Below are positions 40,310 to 49,608 of a stretch of DNA of 64,000 nt, piece by piece. Made by a program: the position numbers and the translations under genes. Under the pieces are notes generated by a model. The model had not been told where the DNA came from. It was given only the letters and a program-made list of their open reading frames with translations, and did not search any database. This DNA comes from Actinomadura xylanilytica (GTDB taxonomy: Bacteria; Actinomycetota; Actinomycetes; Streptosporangiales; Streptosporangiaceae), in the NCBI RefSeq assembly GCF_030283145.1, contig NZ_JASNWE010000004.1, positions 310,001 to 374,000 of the forward strand, in the 5' to 3' direction. The stretch's first letter is position 1; each line of letters opens with the position of its first letter.

Positions 40310-41461
40310 ATGGCACGCAGGTCCATCGGGATCGTCATGAACGGCGTCACCGGCCGGATGGGGTACCGCCAGCACCTCCTCCGCTCGATTCTCGCGATCC
40401 GGGAGCAGGGCGGGGTGCGCGCGTCCGACGGCACCGTGCTCTGGCCGGAGCCGGTGCTGGTGGGACGGAATGAGGCGAGGCTGCGCGACATCGCCGAGCG
40501 GCACGGGCTCAGCGAGTGGACGACCGACCTCGCCGCGGCGCTGGACCGGCCTGGGACCGACGTCTACTTCGACGCGCAGATCACCGGCGCGCGGGTCCCG
40601 GCGATCCGGGCCGCGGTGGCGGCGGGCAAGCACGTGTACACCGAGAAGCCGCTCGCCGAGGACGTGGAGGGCGCGCTGTCCCTGGCGCGGCTCGCCGACG
40701 AGGCGGGCGTCAAGCACGGCGTGGTGCAGGACAAGCTGTTCCTGCCGGGGCTGCTGAAGCTGAAGCGGCTGGTGGACGGCGGGTTCTTCGGGCGGATCCT
40801 GTCGGTGCGCGGCGAGTTCGGCTACTGGGTGTTCGAGGGCGACTGGCAGGAGGCGCAGCGGCCGAGCTGGAACTACCGGTCCGAGGACGGCGGCGGGATC
40901 ATCCTCGACATGCTGTGCCACTGGCGGTACGTGCTGGACGGCGTCATCGCGCCGGTCCGGTCGGTGCAGGTGCTGGGCGCCACGCACATCCCCGAGCGGG
41001 TGGGCGAGGACGGCAAGCCGTACGCCGCCACCGCCGACGACGCCGCGTACGGGATCTTCGAGCTGGACGGCGGGATCGTCGCGCAGATCAACTCCTCGTG
41101 GGCGACCCGGGTGTTCCGGGACGAGCTGGTGGAGTTCCAGGTGGACGGCACCGAGGGCAGTGCCGTCGCGGGGCTGCGCCGCTGCCGCGTGCAGCACCGG
41201 TCGATGACGCCGAAGCCGGTGTGGAATCCCGACCTGCCCGCCACGGAGGACTTCCGCGCGCAGTGGCAGGAGGTCCCCGACAACGCCGACTTCGACAACG
41301 GTTTCAAGGCGCAGTGGGAGTTGTTCCTGCGGTACGTGGTGGGCGACGGGGAGTTCCCGTGGGACTTCTACGCGGGCGCGCGCGGGGTGCAGCTCGCCGA
41401 TCTGGGCATGCGCGCGTGGCGTGAGGGTCGCCGGTTCGAGGTTCCGGAGCTGAAGCCGTGA
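40310..41461 (+). CDS. Gfo/Idh/MocA family oxidoreductase
   Basis: A 383-aa NAD(P)-dependent sugar or polyol dehydrogenase-like protein. The Rossmann start is IGIVMNGVTGRMGYRQHL, a modified GxGxxG. The conserved catalytic-region motif is HVYTEKPLAED, and the C-terminal dimer domain contains GGGIILDMLCHWRYVLDG, with the aspartate and histidine usual for catalysis. GGAAGGAAC precedes the ATG. The next three genes overlap in series, so this is the first enzyme of a coupled operon. Confidence 0.88.
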   Translation: MARRSIGIVMNGVTGRMGYRQHLLRSILAIREQGGVRASDGTVLWPEPVLVGRNEARLRDIAERHGLSEWTTDLAAALDRPGTDVYFDAQITGARVPAIRAAVAAGKHVYTEKPLAEDVEGALSLARLADEAGVKHGVVQDKLFLPGLLKLKRLVDGGFFGRILSVRGEFGYWVFEGDWQEAQRPSWNYRSEDGGGIILDMLCHWRYVLDGVIAPVRSVQVLGATHIPERVGEDGKPYAATADDAAYGIFELDGGIVAQINSSWATRVFRDELVEFQVDGTEGSAVAGLRRCRVQHRSMTPKPVWNPDLPATEDFRAQWQEVPDNADFDNGFKAQWELFLRYVVGDGEFPWDFYAGARGVQLADLGMRAWREGRRFEVPELKP

Positions 41462-42606
41462 GGATCGACCTGCCGGACGGCGCCGCGGGCGGGGCGCTCG
41501 TCCCGTACACGATGGGCGAGCCGCGCGCGTATCCGCCGCCCGCCGGGCCGAGTTCGTCGCGCGTCGCCTACGCCGCCGCGCATGTGGTGGCCGACCCGTT
41601 CGGGGACGGCGCCGCGCTCGACTGGGAGACGACGCTGGCGTTCCGGCGGCACCTGTGGTCCTACGGGCTCGGGGTCGCCGAGGCGATGGACACCGCGCAG
41701 CGCGGCATGGGCCTGGACTGGGCCGCGACGCGCGAGCTGATCGCGCGCAGCGGCGCCGAGGCGCGGGCGTGCGGCGGGCGGATCGCGTGCGGCGCGGGCA
41801 CCGACCAGCTCCCGCCCGGTCCGGCGTCGCTGGAGGGCATCGTGGCCGCGTACGAGGAGCAGCTCGCGGTGGTGGACGCGGCGGGCGCGGTCCCGGTGCT
41901 GATGGCGAGCCGCCATCTCGCCGCCGCCGCGCGCGGGCCGGACGACTACGCCGAGGTGTACGGGCGGCTGCTGCCGCAGCTCGGGCGCCCGGCGGTGCTG
42001 CACTGGCTCGGCCCGATGTTCGATCCGGCGCTGGAGGGCTACTGGGGGTCGTCCGACCTGGACGCCGCCGCGGACGCCGTGCTCGCGCTGATCAAGGCGA
42101 ACGCGGACCGGGTGGACGGGGTCAAGGTGTCGCTGCTGGACGCGGACCGCGAGGTCGCGTTGCGGCGCCGGCTGCCCGAGTCCGTGCGTCTCTATACCGG
42201 CGACGACTTCAACTACCCCGATCTGATCGAGGGGGACGAGGCGGGGTACAGCGACGCGTTGCTGGGGGTGTTCGACCCGATCGCGCCCGCCGCGGCGCGT
42301 GCGCTGCAAGCACTGGACGCGGGAGACCATGCCGCCTATAAGGAGGTCTTCGCCCCGACGGTGCCGCTTGCACGGCACCTCTTCGAGTCGCCCACGTTCT
42401 ACTACAAGACCGGTGTGGTGTTCCTGGCCTGGCTGACGGGTCACCAGCAGCACTTCCGGATGGTCGCAGGGTTGGAGACCGCCCGTACGGTGCCGCACCT
42501 GGTCCGGTTGTTCCGGCTCGCCGACGCGGCCGGCCTCTTTCCCGATCCCGGGCTCGCCGCCGACCGGATGCGCGCCTGGCTGACCGTGCAGGGGGCCGCC
42601 GGATGA
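41458..42606 (+). CDS. DUF993 protein, aldolase-like TIM barrel
   Basis: A 382-aa DUF993 protein distantly related to dihydrodipicolinate synthase/aldolases. Typical parts are LDWETTLAFRRHLWSYGLGV, RIACGAGTDQLPPG and VDGVKVSLLDADREVALRRR; the lysine in VKVS could form a Schiff base. It starts GTG 41458 within the dehydrogenase stop. The family is found with Gfo/Idh/MocA and isomerase genes in actinobacteria, but its reaction is not established to my knowledge. Confidence 0.8.
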   Translation: MRIDLPDGAAGGALVPYTMGEPRAYPPPAGPSSSRVAYAAAHVVADPFGDGAALDWETTLAFRRHLWSYGLGVAEAMDTAQRGMGLDWAATRELIARSGAEARACGGRIACGAGTDQLPPGPASLEGIVAAYEEQLAVVDAAGAVPVLMASRHLAAAARGPDDYAEVYGRLLPQLGRPAVLHWLGPMFDPALEGYWGSSDLDAAADAVLALIKANADRVDGVKVSLLDADREVALRRRLPESVRLYTGDDFNYPDLIEGDEAGYSDALLGVFDPIAPAAARALQALDAGDHAAYKEVFAPTVPLARHLFESPTFYYKTGVVFLAWLTGHQQHFRMVAGLETARTVPHLVRLFRLADAAGLFPDPGLAADRMRAWLTVQGAAG

Positions 42607-43403
42607 GGTTCGGGCTCAATCAGTGGACGACGCGGTACTGGCCCGTCCCGGAGATGGTCGCGGGCTGCGTCGCGTCCGGCGTGGGCAACGTGGGGCTGTG
42701 GCGCGAGCCGGTCGCCGAGTACGGCCTCGAACGCACGGCGAAGCTGGTCAGGGACAGCGGCGCGACGGTCACGTCGTTGTGCCGGGGCGGGTTCTTCCAG
42801 GAGCCGGGCGCGCTGGACGACAACCGCCGCGCGATCGACGAGGCCGCCGCGCTGGGCGCCCCGGAGCTCGTGCTGGTCAGCGGCGGCCTGCCGGCCGGGT
42901 CGCGGGACGTCGACGGGGCCCGCGCCAGGGTCGCCGAGTCGCTCGCCGTCCTCGCGCCGTACGCGGGCGAGCGGGGTGTGCGGCTCGCGATCGAGCCGCT
43001 GCACCCGATGTACTGCTCGGACCGCTGCGTGGTGTCCACCTTGGAGCAGGCGCTCGATCTGGCGGCTCCGCACCCGTCCGCGCAGGTCGGCGTCGTGGTC
43101 GACACCTACCACCTGTGGTGGGACCCGGCCGCGTACGCGGGCGTCGCGCGGGCCGGGGCGGAGGGCCGGCTCGCGCTGTTCCAGGTGGCCGACTGGGTGA
43201 CGCCGCTGCCGGAGGGCGTGCTCACCGGACGCGGCATGCTCGGCGACGGCTGCGTCGAGCTGCGCCGGTTCCGCGAGGCCGTGGACGCCGCCGGCTACAC
43301 CGGCCCGATCGAAGTGGAGATCTTCAACGAGGCCGTCTGGGCGATGCCCGGACCCGACGCGCTCGCGCTCTGCCTGGAACGGTACAGGGAGCACATCGAG
43401 TGA
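42603..43403 (+). CDS. Sugar phosphate isomerase/epimerase-like TIM barrel
   Basis: A 266-aa AP-endonuclease-2-type TIM barrel as in xylose isomerase-like or keto-sugar epimerases. Likely metal ligands are in RLAIEPLHPMY, VGVVVDTYHLWWDP and IEVEIFNEAVW. It is joined to DUF993 by an ATGA overlap and to the permease by a GTGA overlap. Together with the dehydrogenase this suggests oxidation and rearrangement of a sugar or cyclitol; the substrate is unknown. Confidence 0.85.
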   Translation: MRFGLNQWTTRYWPVPEMVAGCVASGVGNVGLWREPVAEYGLERTAKLVRDSGATVTSLCRGGFFQEPGALDDNRRAIDEAAALGAPELVLVSGGLPAGSRDVDGARARVAESLAVLAPYAGERGVRLAIEPLHPMYCSDRCVVSTLEQALDLAAPHPSAQVGVVVDTYHLWWDPAAYAGVARAGAEGRLALFQVADWVTPLPEGVLTGRGMLGDGCVELRRFREAVDAAGYTGPIEVEIFNEAVWAMPGPDALALCLERYREHIE

Positions 43404-44632
43404 ACCTTCCCGAGAACGTGTCCGTCCCGGCCGCCGCCGTGCCCCACGCGGGCGGGCGGACGTGGCGCGGCGCCGCGGGCGCGTGGCTCGGGATCGGCAC
43501 CGCGCCGGGCGCGCTGGTGCTCGGCGCGCAGGTCGGCGGGCGGCACGGCGGGGCGCTCCCGGCGGTATTGCTGCTGGTGGGCGGCCTGGTGATGGCCGCG
43601 CTCCTGGCGGTCCAGGGGCGGTTCGGGCTGCTCCCGCCGGCCGGGGAGAACGCGGCGATGGCCGAGCTGGCGCCGCGCTACCTGCCGGCGACCGCCGAGC
43701 GGGTGTTCACCGGGCTGCTCGCGCTGGCGATGGTCGGCTGGTTCGGTTTCAATGTGGGCCTCGGCGGCGCGGCGCTCGCCGCGCTCGGCGGGGTGCCGGA
43801 CCCGGTGGGCGTGGCGGTGCTGGCGGTGCCGACGGTCGGGGTGCTGCTGGCGGGCGGCGGGCGGTGGAACGCGGTCGCCGTCGTCACCACCCTGACCGCC
43901 GTCGCGCTGGTCGCGGTGGTGGCGGTGCGGCTGCCGCCGCCGGGCTCGCCGGTGACGTTCGCGCGGGACGGCCCGTTCGGCGGGCTGGCCGCCGACCTCG
44001 CGGGCTACATCGGCTACGTGTCGGTGTTCGCGGTGCGGGCGCCGGACTTCACCGTCGGGCTGCGCCGCCGCGCGGACCTCGCCTGGTGCGTGGCGCTGCT
44101 GGTCGGGCCCGCGCTGGCCGCCTCGGTGGTCGGCGCCGGGGTCGCGGCGGCGAGCGGCTCGACCGATGTGGTCGCGGTGCTCGCGGGTCCGGACGGGCTG
44201 CCCGCCGCCAACCTGTTCATGGCCGCCGCGGTGATCGCGCCGACGCTGGCGGCGGTGCACTCGGGGGTCTTCGCGGTGCGCCGGTTCGCGACCGGGCTGC
44301 CGTGGCGGGCGGCGGTGCTGGCGATCGCCGTGCCGGGCGCGGTGCTCGCGGCGCTGCGCGTCGACCGGATGCTGTTCGACTGGCTGACGGTGCTGGCGGC
44401 GGCGCTGCCCGCGCTGATCCCGCCGATGGCGGCGGAGGCCGCGCGGCGGCGGCGCGGGCGCCCGCCGAAGCCCGTTCCCACCTGGCTGTGGGCGCCCGGT
44501 GCGGCGCTGGCCTCGGCGTTCACGGTCGCCGGGTACCCGCAGGCGGCACCGGCGGGGCTGGCCGTCTCGGTGCTGGCGACGGCGGTGCACGCGCTGACGG
44601 TGACACGACGGTTTCGGCGGGTCATCGAATGA
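43400..44632 (+). CDS. Membrane permease, NCS1/cytosine-permease-like
   Basis: A 410-aa integral membrane protein with about 12 hydrophobic segments, starting GTG 43400 in the isomerase stop. Parts such as GAWLGIGTAPGALVLGAQVG and LAGYIGYVSVFAVRAPDF resemble NCS1-type permeases for nucleobases and related rings. Together with the NMT1-type importer it gives the regulon two uptake routes. Family call is moderate. Confidence 0.7.
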   Translation: MNLPENVSVPAAAVPHAGGRTWRGAAGAWLGIGTAPGALVLGAQVGGRHGGALPAVLLLVGGLVMAALLAVQGRFGLLPPAGENAAMAELAPRYLPATAERVFTGLLALAMVGWFGFNVGLGGAALAALGGVPDPVGVAVLAVPTVGVLLAGGGRWNAVAVVTTLTAVALVAVVAVRLPPPGSPVTFARDGPFGGLAADLAGYIGYVSVFAVRAPDFTVGLRRRADLAWCVALLVGPALAASVVGAGVAAASGSTDVVAVLAGPDGLPAANLFMAAAVIAPTLAAVHSGVFAVRRFATGLPWRAAVLAIAVPGAVLAALRVDRMLFDWLTVLAAALPALIPPMAAEAARRRRGRPPKPVPTWLWAPGAALASAFTVAGYPQAAPAGLAVSVLATAVHALTVTRRFRRVIE

Positions 44633-44651
44633 AAACAGGACGAATTGGTTC

Positions 44652-44708
44652 TTGACGGACTCGTGGGCTTTTCGTACGTTCGTGAAAGCGCTTACTGAAA
44701 GCGCTTTC
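44652..44708 (+). promoter_or_regulatory. Promoter with two LacI operators before PQQ dehydrogenase gene
   Basis: -35 TTGACG (44652-44657), 17-bp spacer, -10 TACGTT (44675-44680). Two tandem operator-like palindromes follow: GTGAAAGCGCTTAC (44682-44695) and GAAAGCGCTTTC (44697-44708). They cover the start site and match the operator at 37289. Confidence 0.82.
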
Positions 44709-44760
44709 CACACTCTCGCCTTCCGACAGGCAACTCACCCCCCACCCCTGGACGGCCTGG

Positions 44761-46863
44761 ATGAAGAAACTGAGATGGTCCATCCCCACGATCATCGCGC
44801 TGATGGCGACGCTGCTCGCGGCGCTGCTGGCGTCGCCGCCGCCCGCCGGGGCCCGCGCACCGGACCCGGTGCTGGACCCGATCCCCGACGATCCCGCGCC
44901 CTCCGGGCTCGGGCTCGTCCTGAAGGAGGTCGCCCAGCTCCCCAAGTCCGAGCCGTCGGCGCCGCCGACCGACCCGCGGCTGATCCGGTACAACCGGGTC
45001 AACCACGTCGGCGAGGTGCCCGACGGCTCGGGCCGGCTGTTCGCCCCCGACCTCAACGGCAAGCTGTACTTCCTCGACAAGAAGGACAAGAAGCCCAAGT
45101 CCTACCTGGACGTCGGCGCGACCTTCGCCCCCGACTTCTACTCGGCCGCCGGGCTCGGCCAGGGCTTCGGCTTCGTGGCCTTCCACCCCGAGTTCAAGAA
45201 GAACGGGAAGTTCTACACCACCCACGTCGAGGCCGGTGACGCGCTCAAGACCAAGACGCCCGACCTGACGCCGCAGCCGAAGACCCTGTACCACGGGGTG
45301 ATCGACGAGTGGACGGCGAAGGACCCGTCCGCGAGCACCTTCTCCGGCACCCACCGCGAGCTGTTCCGCATCGGGTACGCGGGCCGGGTGCACGGCCTCC
45401 AGCAGATCGACTTCAACCCGAACGCCAAGCGCGGCTCCGCCGACTACGGCCTGCTCTACGTCGCGGCGGGCGACGGCGGCAACGGCAACGTCGGCGACAA
45501 CGGCGGCGACCCGCAGAACCTGGGCGTCCCGCAGGGCAAGATCCTGCGGATCGACCCGGCCGGGCACGACAGTGCCAACGGCAGGTACGGCGTCCCGCGC
45601 GCCAACCCGTTCGCCGGCCAGGCCGGCAAGGTCGGCGAGATCTACGCCTACGGGATGCGCGACCCGCACCGCTTCAGCTGGGACACCGGCGGCGAGAAGC
45701 GGCTGTTCCTCGCGCACATCGGCGAGCACGAGATCGAGTCCATCCACGAGATCAAGTCGGGCGACAACCTCGGTTGGAGCGAGCGCGAGGGGCCCTTCAC
45801 CTTCAGCAAGGACGACCGCTGCCACCTGTACCCGCTGCCGGCCGACGACGCCAAGTACGGCTACGACTACCCGGTGGCCGCCTATGACCACGACCCGCCC
45901 GCGGACTGGAACTGCGCCTCCGACAGCGGGCACGCCATCTCCGGCGGCTACGTCTACCGCGGCTCCAAGCTGCCCGCGCTGCGCGGCAAGTACCTGTTCA
46001 CCGACATCGTGGACGGCCGGCTCCTCTACACCGAGGAGCGGGACATGAAGCGCGACCCCGCGGGGAAGAACCGCGCGCAGATCTACCAGCTCGCCGCCTA
46101 CGACACCAGCGGCAAGCCCGTCACGATGAAGCAGCTCGCCGGGGACGACCGCGTCGACCTGCGGTACGGCTCCGACGGCAAGGGCGAGCCGTACCTGCTC
46201 GCCAAGGCCAACGGCAAGATCTGGAAGGTCGTCGGCACGAAGGGCTACGCCGGCTGCAAGGCCGGTCCCGCCAAGGTCGGCAACGTCATGGCGGCCGAGA
46301 ACTGGGCGCCGGTGACGCCGTCGAAGTGGCGCTTCCCCGGTAAGGAGGTCGTGCTCGCCGAGGCCGGCGAGGCCCGTCCCGGACCGCGCCGCCCGTTCGA
46401 GTACGCGGTGCTGAAGTCCGGCCCCGAGTTCACCTCGACGCAGATCGACGCCCAGGTCAGGCTCGACACACCGGTCGCGGAGAGCAACCGCGACGTGATC
46501 GTGGTGTTCGGCTACCGGGACGACACGCACTACTACTACACGCACCTGTCCAGCGACAACACCATCTACCCGCACAACGGGATCTTCAAGGTGGACGGCG
46601 CCGACCGGTTCCGCATCGACCAGCAGTGGAACGCCAACCGCTCGCACGGCGCCCCGCCCGCCATCGCCGACGAGGCGTGGCACGGCGTCCGGGTCTCGCA
46701 CTGCGCGGGCACCGGCGAGATCTCGGTGCGGGTGGACGGCGCGGCCAAGCCCGTCATGACCGCGCTCGACACCACGTTCGGCTCCGGCCGGGTGGGCTTC
46801 GGCTCGTTCGACAACATCGGCCGGATCCGCGGCCTGACGGTACGCGGAACCCCCGCGTCCTGA
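44761..46863 (+). CDS. Secreted PQQ-type sugar dehydrogenase with C-terminal LamG-like domain
   Basis: A 700-aa exported protein. The signal peptide covers about residues 1-35 (MKKLRWSIPTIIALMATLLA). The glucose/sorbosone dehydrogenase beta-propeller (about 50-490) shows VNHVGEVPDGSGRLFAPDLN, GFGFVAFHPEF, RIGYAGRVHGLQQIDFNP and MRDPHRFSWD. A C-terminal concanavalin-like domain (about 510-698) is likely sugar-binding. It should oxidise aldoses outside the cell. Two LacI operators lie upstream, so it belongs to the same regulon as the importer. A 17-bp hairpin follows. Confidence 0.85.
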   Translation: MKKLRWSIPTIIALMATLLAALLASPPPAGARAPDPVLDPIPDDPAPSGLGLVLKEVAQLPKSEPSAPPTDPRLIRYNRVNHVGEVPDGSGRLFAPDLNGKLYFLDKKDKKPKSYLDVGATFAPDFYSAAGLGQGFGFVAFHPEFKKNGKFYTTHVEAGDALKTKTPDLTPQPKTLYHGVIDEWTAKDPSASTFSGTHRELFRIGYAGRVHGLQQIDFNPNAKRGSADYGLLYVAAGDGGNGNVGDNGGDPQNLGVPQGKILRIDPAGHDSANGRYGVPRANPFAGQAGKVGEIYAYGMRDPHRFSWDTGGEKRLFLAHIGEHEIESIHEIKSGDNLGWSEREGPFTFSKDDRCHLYPLPADDAKYGYDYPVAAYDHDPPADWNCASDSGHAISGGYVYRGSKLPALRGKYLFTDIVDGRLLYTEERDMKRDPAGKNRAQIYQLAAYDTSGKPVTMKQLAGDDRVDLRYGSDGKGEPYLLAKANGKIWKVVGTKGYAGCKAGPAKVGNVMAAENWAPVTPSKWRFPGKEVVLAEAGEARPGPRRPFEYAVLKSGPEFTSTQIDAQVRLDTPVAESNRDVIVVFGYRDDTHYYYTHLSSDNTIYPHNGIFKVDGADRFRIDQQWNANRSHGAPPAIADEAWHGVRVSHCAGTGEISVRVDGAAKPVMTALDTTFGSGRVGFGSFDNIGRIRGLTVRGTPAS

Positions 46864-46871
46864 CCCCTCCG

Positions 46872-46908
46872 CCCCGGGGGAGCCGGCCGCCGGCCGGCTC
46901 CCCCGGGG
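46872..46908 (+). terminator. 17-bp perfect hairpin terminator
   Basis: The arms 46872-46888 and 46892-46908 pair perfectly around a 3-nt loop. The following gene has its own ribosome site (TAGGAG) only a few bases downstream, so partial read-through is possible. Confidence 0.75.
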
Positions 46909-46927
46909 TCTCCCCTAGGAGACGACG

Positions 46928-47878
46928 ATGATCGTTCGCCGTGCCCCGGCGGCACTGCTGACCCTGCTGCTCGGGGCCACGCTCGCCGCCACTCCCGCCC
47001 AGGCCGCCACCCGCGGCGGCGGGCCGGACGTCGCGCCCGGCCTCCGGCACGACCTGATCGCCCACTACGACTTCGAGCACCCCGTCCGCGGCGACGCCGC
47101 GGGCGAACGCGACCTCGGCCGCTCCGGCACCGACATCAGGCTCGTCAACGGAGGCGCCGCGATGCGCGTCCGGGACGGCGCGCACCGGGGCAGCCGCGGC
47201 TCGATCCAGCTCGAGCAGGTCGCCCCGGAGACCGCGGGCAACGACGACTGGAAGGCCGGCCTGTTCGCCGAGACCGGCGTGCCGTCGCTGCACGCGTTCA
47301 ACGGCACGCGCGGCGCGTCGGTCATGGGCTGGTTCAAGATGACCGGGACCAACCCGAGCCTCAACTCCAACACCGCCGCCCCGGACGACCGGTACAACGC
47401 GATCGGTCTCGCCGGGCTGCTCAGCGGCGACTCGCAGGGCCACGACGTGCGGGCACTCCTGGAGGTCATCGACGTGAAGGGCGAGCTGCGCGTGGTCGCG
47501 CTCGGCCGCCGCGTCGACGGCGGCCGGTCCCAGACGTTCGCCGCGGACGGCCCCTGGCAGCAGGTGCTGCCGCAGAACACCTGGGTCTTCCTCGCCGCGA
47601 CGTTCGACTACGACACCGGCGCGATGGCGCTCTACAAGGACGGCAAGGCGCTGCCCGGCGCCTACACCGTCGCCGGCGACCCGTGGGACCTCGAGGGCGC
47701 GCCGGAGCCCGACCGCGCCACCGCCACCGACCCCCGCGGCATCAAGATCGGCGGCAGCTATCCGCAGAACACCCGCGAGGGCAACCCCTGCAACTGCCGC
47801 ATCGACAGCCTGATGTTCCTCGACCGGCCGGTCACCCCCAAGGAGGTCCGCCAGCAGTACCAGCGGGCCACCCGCTGA
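46928..47878 (+). CDS. Secreted LamG-domain protein
   Basis: A 316-aa exported protein with signal peptide (LTLLLGATLAATPAQA). A concanavalin/LamG fold begins DLIAHYDFEHPVRGDA, contains GASVMGWFKMTGTNPSLN and ALYKDGKALPG, and ends IDSLMFLDRPVTPKEVRQQY. No catalytic motif is evident; a carbohydrate-binding or adhesive role is likely. It lies downstream of the PQQ dehydrogenase and probably belongs to the same regulon. Confidence 0.82.
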   Translation: MIVRRAPAALLTLLLGATLAATPAQAATRGGGPDVAPGLRHDLIAHYDFEHPVRGDAAGERDLGRSGTDIRLVNGGAAMRVRDGAHRGSRGSIQLEQVAPETAGNDDWKAGLFAETGVPSLHAFNGTRGASVMGWFKMTGTNPSLNSNTAAPDDRYNAIGLAGLLSGDSQGHDVRALLEVIDVKGELRVVALGRRVDGGRSQTFAADGPWQQVLPQNTWVFLAATFDYDTGAMALYKDGKALPGAYTVAGDPWDLEGAPEPDRATATDPRGIKIGGSYPQNTREGNPCNCRIDSLMFLDRPVTPKEVRQQYQRATR

Positions 47879-47994
47879 CCGGTTATCCACCACCCGGACG
47901 GGACGCTTCCCGGCGTCCCGTCCGGCGCCGTCTCCCGGGCGGTCCGTCCGGCGGCGCCCCGGCGAGCCGGGTGGCAGGCAGGCCGGGAGGCGGG

Positions 47995-48919
47995 TCAGGC
48001 CGGGAGGCGGGCGGTGTGGAGGCCGGTGCGGGTGGCGGCCAAGAGGGTCCCGTCGGCGGCGAGCGCGAGGTCGGTCGCCGGTGCCGGCAGGTCGATCCGG
48101 TGGACGGGACGGGCGCGGGGCGATGTCCCAGGTCAGGAGGCGGTCCCCGGTGCCGGTGACGATCACGGTGCGGCCGGCGACGGTGGCGGCGGCGAGGGTG
48201 TCGGGTGCGTCCGGGAGCGCGAGGGCGGCCAGGTGGTCTCCGGTGGCGAGGCGGCGCACGCGCAGCTCGCCGGGCCCCGCCTGGACGAGGACGGGCCCGG
48301 CGACGGCGGTCAGCCGTCCCGGACCGGCGAGCCGCGCGACCTCCTCGCCGCGCTCCACGTCCAGCACGCCCACGTAGTGCTCCGCGCCGGTGCCGTCGCC
48401 GCGTTCGGCGTCGCAGGCGATCCCGACGAGCCGGCCGGTGGCGTGCAGCGGCTGCCCGTCGATGGCGGACCGGTGCCCGAGCCACACGCCGAACTCCCCT
48501 GCGGGCTCGCCCGTGCCGGCGTCCCACAGCACCACCTCGGCGTCGCCGGCCGGGCCGAACACGGCGACCACCACGCCGCGGCCGTGGCGCTCGGCGAGGC
48601 CGACGAGGTCGGGCTGGACGGCGCGCTCGTGGTCGAGCTCGCGCTCGGCGCCGGTGAACGGGTCGCAGACGTGGACGCGGTCGCGGTGGCACCAGGCCGC
48701 GACCGGCCCCCCGGGGACGAGGGCGAACGCCCAGAGGCCGTCCGGGAGATCAGGGATCGGCGGGCCCGCGGCACCGGTCCGCAGGTTCCACGCCCGCCCG
48801 ACGCCGCCGTGGCCGTTCGCGCTCCCGGAGGCGAAGGCCAGCGCGTCCCCGGAGGCGGTGGCGGCGACGCCGTCGAACTCCCCGGGCGCGAGCAGGCTGG
48901 TGAGCACGCTTTCCGGCAC
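47995..48919 (-). pseudogene. WD-repeat/beta-propeller protein gene with a frameshift
   Basis: From GTG 48919 a beta-propeller-like protein reads well (SLLAPGEFDGVAATASGDAL, VVLWDAGTGEPAGEF, TVIVTGTGDRLLTWDIAP). After residue ~267 the frame turns into Arg/Pro-rich nonsense. In the next frame the blade continues as VHRIDLPAPATDLALAADG then TLLAATRTGLHTARLPA and a stop at 47995. One extra base in the G/C run near 48108-48120 explains this. It could be a true decay event or a sequencing error in a homopolymer-like stretch. The intact product would be about 307 aa. Confidence 0.7.
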
Positions 48920-49131
48920 GGGACGGAGGCTAGGGCACCCCGGCGGGATCGTTCCGCCAGGTGGCGAAACCCGGTGGGGCGCCGTCCGATCGCCCGCCGT
49001 ACGTTGGGCGCGCGCACCCCGGACGAACGTCTCCTGCCCCGCAGGCCGCGGACCGCGGACCGCCGCCCGCTAGTTCTTGTCGGCGCGCTCCGCTAGGTTC
49101 GGCCCTCAACGACCGCTGCGAGGAGGAACAT

Positions 49132-49551
49132 ATGGGAGCTTGGGGCCACGGACCGTTCGAGAACGACTCGGCGATGGACTTCGTCGGCGACCTGGCCGAC
49201 GGGCCCGCCGACGCGGTGCCGGGCGGGCTGCGCTCGGCGATGACCGCGATGCTGGACGAGGACGACTACCTCGACGGCTCGATCGTCGAGGACGCGCTCG
49301 CCGCCGCGTGCCTGGTCGCCGCCCGCATCGACCCATCGGTGCTCACCGACGCCGGCACCAAGGAGTACCTGGACGGCATGGCATTCGGCACCGAGGACGG
49401 GCTGCGCGACCTGGCCCAGCGCACCATCACCCGGGCGCTCGACCCGGCCGACAACGAGTGGTACGACCTGTGGGCCGACGGCGGCGCGTTCACCAAGGTC
49501 GAGGCCGCGATCGCCCCCTTCCGCCGCGCCGTCGCCGCCGGCCGCTCCTGA
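49132..49551 (+). CDS. DUF4259 protein
   Basis: A 139-aa protein starting with the family signature MGAWGHGPFENDSAMDFVGD. It is a small helical cytoplasmic protein of unknown function, widespread in bacteria. The ribosome site GAGGAGG is strong and well placed. It stands alone between a frameshifted WD-repeat gene and a convergent galT. Confidence 0.88.
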   Translation: MGAWGHGPFENDSAMDFVGDLADGPADAVPGGLRSAMTAMLDEDDYLDGSIVEDALAAACLVAARIDPSVLTDAGTKEYLDGMAFGTEDGLRDLAQRTITRALDPADNEWYDLWADGGAFTKVEAAIAPFRRAVAAGRS

Positions 49552-49608
49552 GCGGGCGCGGGCCGGACGGCACCGGCCGGACGGCGCCGCCGGGCGCCGC
49601 GGCCGTGG

